Assembly (NCBI RefSeq): GCF_037975245.1
Contig: NC_092582.1
Coordinates: 6,052,001-6,116,000 of the forward strand
Direction of reading: 5' to 3'
DNA length: 64,000 nt
Source of the DNA: Apostichopus japonicus
Lineage: Eukaryota; Echinodermata; Holothuroidea; Aspidochirotida; Stichopodidae
Of the stretch, positions 10,551-24,700 are shown piece after piece. A program made the position numbers and the translations under genes. A model generated the notes under the pieces. The model was not told the DNA's origin. It ran no database searches and saw nothing but the letters and a program-made list of their open reading frames with translations. The number at the start of each line of letters is the position of its first letter. The first letter of the stretch is position 1.

Positions 10551-13500
10551 GAATTTTGAAAGTCTTTCACTGATGCTTGGAATTAAGGTCAAGTCCTCGG
10601 TACCGCTATTAACAATGAGCCCTCATAAACCATGAGTCATTGAAAGCAACGGCGTAGCAATTAATATGGTGCCCGGGCTAGGGATTAGATGGGGCGGGGT
10701 ATTTTACTTATGCATGAGCTTCTTTTGAGGAGTGAGGATAGTTTACTTGACAATGCCAAACCATACATAATTAAACATTGTGTTTATCTTCAATGTATAT
10801 ACAATAGAAAGCCGATACTTAAGAAAGAAAAACAGACAAGAGCATCAATGACGCAGTATCTCAATACTGGAAGTTTTAATTTTGATTCCTAATTTCAAAT
10901 CTTTGCTCTGTCTCTACAATTATCAATATCAATCATGGTACAACAAATATATAACTTGCATTTTTGCCACTAATAGTCTCTGCAGGTTACACTTTATCCT
11001 GCTAGTCTTGCCTTTAGCGCTCATTGCCTGTTAGTCGAAAGAACGACGTTGCAAGGTTTAGTAATGTCATAGAATATTTAAGAACTTGTTTTTTATGTGG
11101 TATCCTTCATCTTGGGTCAGTCTCTGTTGGACTTTTTGGTCATATAGTTTGACGTCAATCACAACGGCCAAATTAGAAGAGGCGAACAACTCGACCATAT
11201 TCTTGATGCCTGCCTTGAGAGCTAGGCCTATTGACCTACTGTATGTTACTGAAGACTGTAGTGGTGACTACCATCAAAACTGTGTCCACTTCTAGATATC
11301 AAAACAACCCACGTTTTTCCATCTCAATTTTTCTGACATGAAGATTTCATGGATTTATGACTTGGAAAAAATAATGTAAAAGAAGATTACAAGTTTTTAT
11401 ATGCAAGTGATGGGTGGCCTCCTCCCCCCCCCCCCCCTAATAGCCACCTCAGTTCCTCTCCATTTTGTTATTTTATTTTAATTCTTTGTACAATTGATGT
11501 CAAACATTACAGGTTCAAAAGAAAGCTAAACATACTTCTTATAACCTTATACATCTTATATCCTTATAAATAAAACATAACCTTATACAATTTTTATAGT
11601 CTTATAAAAGTTGTGATGCTATGGCCGGCTCCTGTTTTATACGTACCCATCAAACAAACTTACCCTGGTCCTTCCTAGGAAAAGCTGTCTGAACACCAGT
11701 ACAATGCTAATGTGGCTATCACTGAAAGCCTAATAGGCCTAGGCCTATAGCCTATATATATATATTTTTTAAATGCACTAGGCCTACAGTAAGTAGCCTT
11801 CAGAAATACAAGAACGTGTATACGTAATTATACAAAATACATGAAGGGCAATCAAACAAACTTATCGTGGCCCCTGCTCTGAAAAGCTACCTGAACACCA
11901 GTACTATCCTTAAATGGATGCTACAAAAACGAAGGCCTAATATAAATTAAATGCACTACGTAGAATTCAGCAGTACAGGCTGTGTATATGTAATTAGCAT
12001 GCAATACACACCTCGCGTACCTAACTACAGTACAGAAAATTTGTCGCGAGGGTAGCCATTTTCGTATATAACATGTAGCTGTCATGAGTCATAGCCAATC
12101 TGCTACAAAACAGACTTGGGGGCGGGGCTTAACCATCAAAAACGGACCTTTTTACTAAAAGTAGGGGCGACAGCTCAGTGTTGTTTTAAGAAAGAAAAAT
12201 CATTTAAACATCAAATAAAGCAAATAAAAGCCATAAAATGTCATATACAACTAGTAAAATTCTTATTAATACCTACCTGTAAACAACAAATGAAAGTTTA
12301 AAATGTTAATAAAATATATAATACATAGGACCCTACTTTAGACGATACCACTGTTGAAAGACAATTCTATTCTATTCTCTTTCATAAAACATAAGTTTTG
12401 GAGCGTGTGCAAAACAGGTCTGCCAAAGTGTGTTTTCGGCCCGAATTGGACATAAATCGGTGAAAAAGTCACAGAATGAGATACAATTCTGGAATAAAAA
12501 ATAGTAACTTTTGTTGGTCTATATGATATATTCTTGCTCTGGAAATTCCAGAAAAAAAGAACTTTGTTTGAAGACGCTGAAAAATTTTTAAGAGAAGAGA
12601 GAGTCCCACTTACTGTTACAATATCTCTATACATGTAATGTATTGAGATAATAATACGGGAAGAGGTAATGAGATCCGATGTTCACATCTTATTCATAAT
12701 GTTTAACTCGTCACTTTTGGAAGAACTATGTTAAGTGCACCGTTTATTTAACTTGTGTCCCGTAAGGCTCCAGGGCCCGGGCATACCCCCCCCCCCTTGA
12801 AATCACTTGCGTTATGTCCCTGACTGAAAGGGATGAACACAATATAATAATAAATTCAATGTTTCAGAAAAAATGTTTATTTTCGATTTAAACAAAACAA
12901 AAGTTTTTAAAAAGCCCAATTGAAAAGTGTATATGTATAATGCACAAAAACATAGTGAATGTTATAAAAGACAACGCAAATAAAATAATCATAATCATAA
13001 CGTTAATAAGAACAATAATGCTTGGAATTACAAAACCGCTGATATCGCGGTATTAAGCAACCGATACAGAACAACAAACGATGACGAAATTCCTCGCTAC
13101 TTTCTTCTTTATTTGCAACACATTTCACACGATACAATGGACATGACGATACAACGGACATCCGGTATACCGGAACAGGATTATCCAAAATAGTCAGAGG
13201 TAAGTGCCTAGGGTTACCTCCCCCACCCCCCCCCCAGGGCCAATGTAAACACAACGGATACAAACTTTCCTTTTACGGGTTGTGCCTTCAAATGAAACAA
13301 ACGGGGAACAGGAATGTGGTGTTTAGAGCCCCTAGGAAAGTGACACTGCATACTTGTATAGATTGGGCCTAGGCAGACAAGAGACAAAAGCGACAGAAAC
13401 ACGACTGATGCGAAATCGGGTAAAAGAAGGAGTGTGACATTCCTATTTTAATGACCCCTCCCCCCACCCCCCCCCCCACTCCAATCTACTCGGTTCCCAC

Positions 13501-15754
13501 GAACATGAAATGTGTCTTCAAAAAACTAGAATCATTGCACATTTCAAGAAAAACTTTATCCTATTTTTAAGATATTGTACAAGTTACTAAGCAATCCAAG
13601 AAATGAATGTTTCTCCCGTCCTGTAGGACTCAACTACTATATACGGGATATCAATCAAAGTTTTAACTTGATTAGGGGTTTACAGACGAATCAATTTGAC
13701 AATGATTTAACAAAAGATCTAAACATCTTTTACAAATAACAATTTGTATCCAAGGTGATCCATGTCGTGAACACGTTCTTGGCAATTAAACTAAATCGAT
13801 GTCACCAAGCCATTTGAGAGTAAATATATCTTCGCAGCTATATATAACACTGATAACTGAAGCCTTGCAATCTTGACGACTGGTCTCCCTTCCCTTTCGG
13901 GTCTTACCCCTCCCAAACCTTCCCCTCCCCTCCCCTGTCACGTTATGTCCAAATGTATTACCACGCGTCTATATATAAACTAAACCAGGCTATTCGAGAA
14001 GAACGCACGAGATTTACAATTACATAATATAAGTGAATTTCTGTTCAACCAAGTAGCACGTAGTTGAATTTACATGATTCAACCACGTACATGTGTAATA
14101 TAAAAACTATAAACCTGTGCATTGTTTATTACTCTTCTCGTACCATATCCATTTGAATATTAACCATCTATGACACGGTTTATGCCGCTAATGATATTTC
14201 GTAGACCAAAATAAACACTACACGCTTTTTTTAGCGTTGTGTATAATTATGTACCATAAATACATGGCCACACTATAACATACTAATTGCTAAATGTATA
14301 GGCATATATTTAAACAGCTGTGTCAAAACATGTATAATTAACATTCAAGTTTTCCAGAGAGCCTACATACGATGTTTCTTTTTTTTTTATTGAAATAAAA
14401 CAATAAAACAAATGTAATGGAATATGAATGATACAAGAAAACTTGTTTTATGAGATTTTTAAGAAATGGATACGTTATTGCAGGTGGTGCACTTTCTAAA
14501 TTTGTTGCAAGTGAAAGAACAAACACATGATGTTTACGTTACATAAAATATCATGTTAGGCCTCAAACTAAAACAGCCCAATTTATCAACTTTATGGGAT
14601 ATTCTGGTGGTTAAGATTGACTACAGCTTTCCAAACAACGTTGTAAACGCGTACGTGATTAACACACCATGATAGCATGTATTAGACGCGAAGATAAATA
14701 TATTTCTTATTTTAAATTATTTTAAATTTGGTGAGGTTCTACGAATCATGAGTGTAAATGGCAACTGCAGGGTGAGTGCCATCATCAAGGCGAATGAGCT
14801 GAAAACATAGTTGTATTCTTCTATAATGTACGCATCATTTATTTAAAACAGAAGATGACTTCTTTCAAGGGGCAAATAAACAATGTGATTATCAAGGGAA
14901 GGTAAGGCTTTTCAAGAACTTGCGTCATAATGACATCACAAACCATAGTTACTGTATGATCTATATCCGTGATTAATGAGTTATATCTTGCAAACATAAA
15001 TGACTTTCAAACGACAATAGAATTGAAAAAAAATACTGAGATTTCAGCTAGCAAAAGTGGAATACGTTTGTCTTCAATCGGAATGTTCCTATTAAACGAT
15101 GTGGTAGATATCTTACCTATATGCTTCCACTATCAAGACAAGTTGCTATACTTGAGAACGTGACATTGTGTGTACTTGTTAAAGCTGCGCTTCCATTCAT
15201 TATGGTACAGTGTCTTTTATCGTTTAATACTTAACTTTCATAACAATACAGTTCATTACACTGAGTTATATAGCCATTAATCAACTATTGAACAAAACCA
15301 TTTTTCTGAAGACTTCATGGCATTTTTAAAGCTTGATTAAAACTAAGATGAAAATGTTCCTAGACTATAAATATTTTAAAGATCAGGATGCCATCGCTAA
15401 TTGGTCTTTAATCAATGATATTCAAATGGTGCAAAAAGCTATCAGGGAGGGCGTCCTTTACAATCTGAACAATTACAATCTTACTTTGGAGTAATACAAT
15501 TACTCGACAAGGTTTTGGTAAATTGTCGAAACTTTTCGATCCAGCCATAAAACAATTTATTTAAGAATCGAAAGGATAATTTCCTGATATTTATGACGGT
15601 TGAACATGAGGTCACGTGAGCAGTGCTAGCAAATCATTGCTTTTCGCGGTATTCTAAACTACAGTGAGTGCGTACTAATGAATCATTAGTGCAATAGTAC
15701 TTATCATTCATGAAGGCAAATCTTAAAGGAAAAAAATTGATAATGTTTTTTCCT
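10551..15754. other. Intergenic stretch between the two CTR genes
   Basis: No gene, RNA or intact mobile element recognised. Poly-C runs occur near 11421, 12786, 13215 and 13460. Open frames up to 98 codons (for example 12338-12634) show no family motif, and the sequence is A+T-rich. Part of this may be 3' flank of CTR gene 2. Confidence 0.5.
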
Positions 15755-18700
15755 TCAGTGCGTAGCTTCATTAATGTCCACAATAATGGACTTCCGCCAC
15801 CCGAATGCAAAATAGCCTGCACCGGAACCAAGGACAATTGACATCGTCAGCCAAAGGTTAAAGGTCATAACAACTAACATAAGGCTGTAGCTGATGGCTG
15901 TTTGGAGGATGTGAAGAATCGTCTGCAGAAAGTGGCCACATGAAAAAAAGCTCGTTCTGTGAAAGATAAGGAAATTGAAGAAAGAAACATATTTTATGAA
16001 AAGATATCATATAAGATGTTTCTCTTAATAATTTGAACTTTAATTCTTTCTTAACTGAATTATTTTTTTTAGACAAAAACAATGATAATTTTTTTGGAAC
16101 TTACGTTATACTTGAGTTGGATGGAATTGGTGAGCCTATCTACATTGGTACCATAAGTAAGGAATGATCAAGGAAATATGGGAATGAGCTAATGAAGGGC
16201 GACATAAGACAAGATGATGACTCAGACAAGAACGACATGAAGATGGCAATGAAAGAAAGACGAATGTTTGTTGGTTATAGAATTAACTAGGTTTATCCTT
16301 CTTGCATAATTGAGAGAAATCACGTTGCCTCTTGCAAAACAGGACAGGATTTCAAGATAATGGAGAATTCAATAGAGAAACACTTGCATGTATATAACAC
16401 ATCGACTCATATATGGGAATGGACAGCAATGTGACATTATCAGGGATATGTGTAGAGATCGATAGAACTCTGTGTCTAAGCAGGGAGTTGTTATGGAACA
16501 TAACAACTCCGTAGTCTAAGCATGTAGTCATTACCCTGTTTGGGTAACACTTTTACACTTCCATGGTCTGAGTTAAATTACAGTAAGCCCAGCAAACCAG
16601 TATCTTCTTACAAAATTTATCTTGAGGCAGAGCTCATATCGTTTCGTCTTGTATCTAACGTTACGGGTATAACATTTCACTCAAGGATGTCAGTAAGGAG
16701 AGTCATAATTTATGATTTCTCGAATGCCACGTATAACGTGAATGATGTTTGTGTTAAGGTACAGGCTTAATCAAGATAGTAATGTAGGTTAGCCGATATA
16801 GAAGTTTCACAAGAATACTAGTTACAAGAAATATCAGGTGCGTATCCAGGGGGGGGCGTTAGGGGCGCGCGCCCCCCGGGTAAGGAAAAGAGGAGAGAAG
16901 AAAAGAGAAGAAAAAAGGGAAAAGGAGGGGGAAAAAAAGAAAAGGAGGAGAGGAAGGAAGGGAAAAGAACAAGAAAAAAGAGAGAAAAAGGGAAAAGGAG
17001 GGAGTAGAAGATAGCCAAGACCTCGGGAAGAGAAAGAGGAACAGTCATAGTTAAAGCGCTAATCCCTATTATATACACAGGGTAGCCAGTGACAGATCGA
17101 GGATTACGGAGGGGGTGTGCGCCCAACCCTACCCCTTACATCGACAACTCAATTTTAGACGTTTCCATTTTTCCTCTCTCACTAATGTATATAAATACTA
17201 TATATGGTCTATCATAACGCGTGTGTGTGGGACGCCTTAAACAATTGTAGAATTGTGCTATATGGAACCAACTGTGGCTGGTCTTGAACTCGACCGAGTC
17301 GTCGGGGAACATTTCGGGAAGGGGGCGACCGACCCCCCCCCCCCCCCGAGCAAATTTTCTTTATGACATCGCTAGTAATTTCAAAATAGACAATGCTTAG
17401 ATGCAACTTACAAGGCCTGGGAAGTGTCATTTCCAGCGATCTGGGAGGCATTTTCGGCCAAAATTTTTCTTGTACGCTTCGCGCCAACTCATGGTGGCGC
17501 TTCGCTTAGATAGTTTGCCTACAGGCAATTACTCGCTACACGCCTGTTCGAATTTGTAAAGCAAAGAGCAGATATAACATCATATCAGTGAGCATTGAAA
17601 TGCATTTTCCACGATGAACAGCCTCAAAAACTGTCTATGTGTGTAGTCAAAGGCGTAGGAGCCCAATTGGATTTGGGGGCTGTAATGACTTGCCCGAAAA
17701 AAAAAGCCAAAATTTTTCGCGCGCGGAGCGCGCGTTCAACATATCGATGCCAATATCATATAAGCAAACATCGGTCATTATATTGCATGGTCCGTGAAAG
17801 TTGCACAGTATACCGCCAAATGCTAATGTAAACAACAAAATATCTTATGTAGATGGAGAAAAAGCATACAGATCCATTTATGTCAAAACTCTCTTTTACA
17901 GTAGTATTCTCGGCCAAGCTTAGACAGGGGCATAGCGAAGGGGTTTTTGTTGGGGGGGGGGTGTGGAGAATTTCATTTGCCGACGGATCTGGAAGTGGTG
18001 ACTGAAATGGGGGAGGGGTCTAAGGGGAGGGGGTGTCCCCCTCCCCTTTGGCAATTTTTTAGTTTTGAAACGTCCTTAGATGCAATCTGGTGCATATTTA
18101 AAGTCAAATTTGATTTGCCGACGGATCTGGAAGTGGTGACTGAAATGGGGAAGGGTCTAAAGGGAGGGGGTCTATCCCTCCCCGTTGTAAAATTTTTAGT
18201 TTTGAAACGTCCTTAGATGCAATCTGGTGTATATTTTAAGTCAAATTTGATTTGCCGACGGATCTGGAAGTGGTGACTGAAATGGGGGAGGGGTCTAAGG
18301 GAGGGGGTGTCCCCCTCCCCTTTGGAAAATTTTTAGTTTTGAAACGTCCTTAGATGCAATCTGGTGCATATTTTAAGTCAAATTTGATTTGCCGACGGAT
18401 CTGGAAGTGGTGACTGAAATGGGGGAGGGGTCTAAGGGTAGGGGGTATACCCCTCCCCTTTGGCAATTTTTTAGTTTTGAAACGCCCTTAGATGCAATCT
18501 GGTGCATATTTTCAGTCAAATTTGATTTGCCGACGGATCTGGAAGTGGTGACTGAAATGGGGGAGGGGTCTAAGGGTAGGGGTCTACCCCTCCCCTTTGG
18601 CAATTTTTTAGTTTTGAAACGTCCTTAGATGCAATCTGGTGTATATTTTAAGTCAAATTTGATTTGCCGACGGATCTGGAAGTGGTGACTGAAATGGGGG

Positions 18701-21700
18701 AGGGGTGTAAAGGGAGGGGGTGTCCCCCTCCCCTTTGGAAAATTTTTAGTTTTGAAACGTCCTTAGATGCAATCTGGTGCATATTTTAAGTCAAATTTGA
18801 TTTGCCGACGGATCTGGAAATGGTGACTGAAATGGGGGAGGGGTCTAAGGGTAGGGGGTCTACCCCTCCCCTTTGGAAAATTTTTAGTTTTGAAACGTCC
18901 TTAGATGCAATCTGGTGCATATTTTAAGTCAAATTTGGCACGGAAGAAGCTCCCGATCTCCTTTTCTCTATTCAGCTTTCCTTCTTTCTTCCCCTTCCGC
19001 TCTCTTCACCTTTTCTCCTTTTGCCGACAGACCCAAAATTTGCCGACAGCGACCAAATTATTGGGGGGGGGGGGGTGTGACACCCCCCACACCTCCCCGC
19101 TCGCTACGCCCCTGAGCTTAGAACTTTATTTTAATTACCACGGAGATAATTTTTAAGCTGTTCATTGCTATTTATTTTTCTTTCAGTAGGTGTCCGAAAA
19201 AATTGGAAAAAATTTGGTTGCGGGGGGGGGGCTGCATCCCCCGCCTCCTACGGGACCTACGCCTATGTGTGTAGTGTTCGGTTTCGATATACCTGATATC
19301 GGAAATATCTGCTATTCATTTCCTTCAACCAAGTTTTATAATAGCCATTATAAGAGGTTTTAATATTTCTACACCGATAAATTAACTGTGTCGGAATTTT
19401 CGAAAATTTCCTCACCAACATTATTCATCATACTTTCCTCTACTCGTGCAATTTTGACCTGTCTGTTAGGGGTTCAAGGAGGTTTTTCTATATTGGTTGT
19501 CCATAGATTGAATTTTGTGCAACATTATGGGTATGTTTTGAAGTGATTTTATTCACGAGAAATGTGAATTTTCAAATTCTCAACAAATAATGGGCTTAAA
19601 ACCTTCAAAAGTGGGGCTTTCTGATATTGTGGGAGTCGTTACGTAGAATCACCTACAAAAGCAATGATCCATAGGACATGCAGTGAGGTCGAACATGATG
19701 TGTGACTGGTGACAATCTTCAAAAAGGTTATGGATGGAAAAAAAACTTTTGGGAAATACTTGGTTCTCAGGTAAAAGTGTACATCTAGTTGGTCATTTTC
19801 AAGCCCGAGAAGTGCCATTTCCGGTGATCTGGGGGGTATCAAAACCAGAAATTTTCTTGTACGCTCCGCGCCAACCGATGGTGGCGCTCCGCTTAGATAG
19901 TAATTCGCGCCCCCCGGGTTAGAAAATCCTGGATACGCGCCTGAATATAGCATACAGAGTACGGTTTGGGAATATATTGATAAGCGTGGAAGCAACATAG
20001 AACTAAATCAGAATCTGTTTTAACCCAATATTCACGTAAATAGTATATAAATAGTAAATAGTATAGTATACAATTTTCGTAACCACAGTTTTTAGTCCAC
20101 TGTAGTTACTCTACTCGTATGGAGAGAAAGGGGGTTGGTAAAGTTCAATAACCGTTCGAAGAGGATATTCATTTATAGTGTTAATCAATCAAGTCATTTT
20201 ATGAACTGGAACAACGAATCAGGTATATGAGGTATGTTGGTATATATATTCTGTACCCCTACGCTCCCCTCCCCCCCCCCCACCCCTCCATTTCACCCAT
20301 CTCGGTCCCCATCTATTCATCCACGTGAGTGCTACGAAGATTGCGCAATATCAAAATTACACACGATCGTGCCCGTCATCAAATCGGAGTCGGTGTAACT
20401 TCTTGGACTGAAGCGAGGGCGCAATTTACAAACAAAACAGACGACAAACAACAGTCGCCACAAATTGCAACCATTGAAAATTCCACTGAAGTCTTGCGAG
20501 TCGAGTCTCCCTGACGTCACAGGAGACTATGTTGTCTATGGTCCGAGGTATGGAAATACCGCAGGAGTGACGAATCTGATCCGATCAGGCGTATACTTTG
20601 CATGAAACGTGAGCACAACGTGAGCACATAACACATGCCTTTTCGATATATTAGATTGATCAATGATTCCACTCTACATTGGATGGAAATTTCGACCAAC
20701 TAAATTTAGACAGGAACGTTACAATTAACAAGACGTATTCTGTGAGTTTAACTTAGTTTCAAACCAAACTGGAAACCTTAGAAATAACAAAATAATAACC
20801 GTCTGTATTCATCTCATCAAGAAAAGGAAAGAAACAAGAGCCCAAGGGCACTGTGGTTCCTTGCTTGGGGTATATGACAATACACATAATATTATCAAGC
20901 AAGATTGGGCTGAAATAGTCCAAGTAATTGTGGTCCTACATGTTCCCATAAAGTAACCAACACTATAGCCAACACTTTTGTGATCACAAAATGTGATCGG
21001 ATTTTTTATCAAAAGGCACTTTTGAGATCTAAATATGGCGTCGAAAATGTAAGAAATATAAGAGACCTACAAGCGTGTCAACAGATATGATAACAATGGG
21101 GACCTCAGATGACATGACCTTTAAGTTTCAAAATGTTCCACCACCCCATTCACAACTTGTCCCAAAATATCAACCATGTCACACCTTCGCATTGAGATTT
21201 AATTGCATTAAATGTCAAAATATTAACTTTGAACTTGTATGTAACTTCACACACAAAGGTCACCCGGAGGTCAACCAATTGACATTTTTGATCGGTGAGA
21301 CCTAAATAGAGCATGACTGTAAAAATTCAAACATTTTTTCTTTGCCCATTTTCTCCCCCCATAATACTACTTTTTTTACATTAGCTGACCTTTGGTGACC
21401 TTGGATCACATGACCGTTAAGTTTGAAAATATTCCCCTATACCATTTGCAACTTGTCCAAAAAAATCAACCTTGTCACACCTTGGCACTGGGAGTTATTG
21501 CATTAAATGTGTGAAAATTAACTTTAACATCAAATAACTTCGCACACGAAGGTCAAATGGGGGTCAACCCATTGACATTTATGATCAGAAGGTACCTTTA
21601 ACATCTGAAAATAGCATCGAAACTGTAAAAATCCACACAATACGAAAAGGTCACAAGAGGTCAAATTGAGGTCAAGGGTCACCCAGATGCGGGTCGACAA

Positions 21701-24700
21701 TTGGATTTCATTGAAGCAACTCCCAACCCTAACGGACAATTTGTTCTCAAGTTGTCGCAAAATTACTAGTTTTTTATCATTAATTGACCTTTGGTGACCT
21801 TGTATCACATGACCGTTAAGTTTGAAAATATTCCCCTATACCATTTGCAACTACTCCAAAAATATCAACCTTGTCACACCTTGGAACTGGGAGTTATTGC
21901 ATTAAATGTCTGAAAATTAACTTTGACCTCATATAACTTCGCACACGAAGGTCACACAGGGGTCAACCTATTGACATTTATGATCAGAAGGTACCTTTAA
22001 CATCTGAAAATAGCATCGAAACTGTAAAAAATCCACAAAACACGAAAAGGTCACCAGAGGTCAAATTGAGGTCAAGGGTCACCCAGATGCGGGTCGACAA
22101 TTGGATTTCATTGAAGCAACTCCCAACTCTAACGGACAATTTGTTCTCAAGTTATCGCAAAAATACTAGTTTTTTATCATTAATTGACCTTTGGTGACCT
22201 CGGATCACATGACCGTTAAGTTTGAAAATATTCCCCTATACCATTTGCAACTACTCCAAAAATATCAACCTTGTCACACCTTGGAACTGGGAGTTATTAC
22301 ATTAAATGTCTGAAAATTAACTTTGACCTCATATAACTTCGCACACGAAGGTCACACAGGGGTCAACCTATTGACATTTATGATCAGAAGGTACCTTTAA
22401 CATCTGAAAATAGCATCGGAACTGTAAAAAATCCACAAAACACGAAAAGGTCACCAGAGGTCAAATTGAGGTCAAGGGTCACCCAGATGCGGGTCGACAA
22501 TTGGATTTCATTGAAGCAACTCCCAACTCTAACGGACAATTTGTTCTCAAGTTATCGCAAAAATACTAGTTTTTTTATCATTAATTGACCTTTGGTGACC
22601 TCGGATCACATGACCGTTAAGTTTGAAAATATTCCCCTATACCATTTGCAACTTGTCCAAAAAAATCAACTGTGTAACACCTTGGCACTGGGAGTTATTA
22701 CACTAAATGTCTGAAAATTAACTTTGACCTCATATAACTTAACATACAAAGGTCACCTTGGGTCAACTTATTGACATTTTTGATTGATGAGACCTAAATT
22801 AGAGCATCAAACTATACAAATTCAAACATTTTTTCTTTGCCCATTTTCTACCCCCAAAATACTAGTTTTTTAACATTAATTGACCTTTGGTGACCTCGGA
22901 TCACATGACCGTTAAGTTTGAAAATATTCCCCTATACCATTTGCAACTTGTCCAAAAATATCAACCATGTCACACCTTGGAACTGGGAGTTGTTGCATTA
23001 AATGTCTGAAAATTAACTTTGACCTCGTATAACTTCGCACACGAAGGTCACACGGGTGTCAACCAATTGACATTTTTGATCGGAAAGTACCTTTGATATC
23101 CAAATCTAGCATCAAAACTAAACATTTTCTTTTTTGCTCGTTTCCTCCCAAAATAGGCACATTTTTTCTAATGTGACCTTTGACCTTTTGACCTTGGTTT
23201 CAGATGTAGTTTAATCTCCTGATTCCAAAAAACAAAACGAAAAGTCTGTACAACCATCCTAACTCCGACCGAAAAACTTTGACCCCATATAACTTCGCAC
23301 ATAAAGGTCACACGGGGTCAACCTATTGACATTTATGATCAGAAGGTACCTTTGACATCTGAAAATAGCATCAAAACTGTAAAAATCCCAAAAACACGAA
23401 AAGGTCACCAGAGGTCAAATTGAGGTCAAGGGTCACCCAGATGCGGGTCAACAATTGGATTACATTGAGGCAACTCCCAACCCTAACAGACATTTCGTTC
23501 TCAAGTTATCGCAAAAATACTAGTTTTTTATCATTAATTGACCTTTGGTGACCTCGGATCACATGACCGTTATGTTTGAAAATGTTTCCCTAACCAGTTA
23601 ACAACTTGTCCCAAAATATCAACCTTTTCGCACATTGGCACTGGGAGTTATTGCAGTTTTAATATTTTCGGTTTTTGGACCATAACCGACCTTTGGTGAC
23701 CTTTGTGGGCACCAAAAACAATAGGGCACACCTTCTCCATATGGCGGATCTATAGTCCAAGTTTGGCCTCAATCCAACATTCCCTTATTGAGATAGAGCG
23801 TACCCAAGCAAGTGTCACAGACACACACACACACATACATACATACACACATACACACACACACACACACATACGCCAACCTGACTGCATAGGTTCCTTT
23901 TGCAAAAGCAAGGAACCAAAAAGAGCAATTGCGTCATGTACTTACTTGTATAGGCCTTTGGTCTCCACCAGCAAAGTATCTTTATTTCTGGATATGTTGG
24001 ACATGTGGTAACTCACATTAATCAGTGCGCTACGCAGCATTACCTCACGCACAACTTTAAGACCCTCGTAAAGGAGAGCAAGAACGAAGACTGCTAGACA
24101 GGAACCAAAGAGATCTGAAAACATGGAGGAGGAAATACCTTGTAAATATTTAACTTATACATTTTTTTAGATTTAACTGTGCATAATCAATATGGGTGCT
24201 ACTAGTTGGATTACGTCATTTCCTTTTGACCCATATGATATTTCTGCGTGTTCTTTTCTTTACCTGATAAAGGCCCCCCCCCCCTCCCCCACCAATATTC
24301 AGAGCAATGATTTTTACACGGACATGATGCGGCAACTTCAACACCACTGAACATTTGTCTTACTCCTTCCCCCTCCGCCCCAATCCCACATCCATCGAAA
24401 GTCTTTGTCAGGGTTCCTGACTAATGATGAAGCATGCCTTTGTGATGAAGGGCATACGAGGTATTACTTGCATGACAGCACCCAGTTACTTACAGAGGTG
24501 TCATGACGGTTCATTGATTTCAAGAGTTGAGATGTTCCAGACAACTCAACTCTTGACGTCTGCCTGGAAGATGTGAAAACCCGTTCTGGCACTTTTTGTA
24601 ATCGAATATTTTATTATTATTATTATTATTATATTATTATTATTATTATTATACACTATGCTATCCAAAAGACAATCAAATGATTACTTGTCACAAACTA

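Larger units (their letters stand above)
16835..19943 (+). mobile_element. Non-autonomous hAT-type element A with 5-bp TSD
   Basis: Ends caggtgcgtatccagg (16835) and ctggatacgcgcctg (ending 19943) are inverted repeats. They are flanked by the 5-bp duplication aatat (16830-16834 and 19944-19948). Five-base duplications with CAGG ends fit the 5-bp-TSD branch of hAT. The interior holds a ~170-bp polypurine tract (16870-17035), a gtacgcttcgcgccaa module (17473-17515), and a nested hAT at 17925-19114. An inverted relative lies at 26081-28988. No transposase frame. Confidence 0.85.

Noticed and set aside
17947-18628. Repeated PTDLEVVTEMGEGSKGRG-type protein
   Set aside because: Translation of the 137-bp array in the nested hAT. 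Copies break frame and the opposite strand is also open.
20809-21012. Minus-strand frame with a GxxxG-like GYSVGYF, possibly a third CTR
   Set aside because: No TM2 MxxxM, no splice partners and no TYN motif. The likeness is chance.
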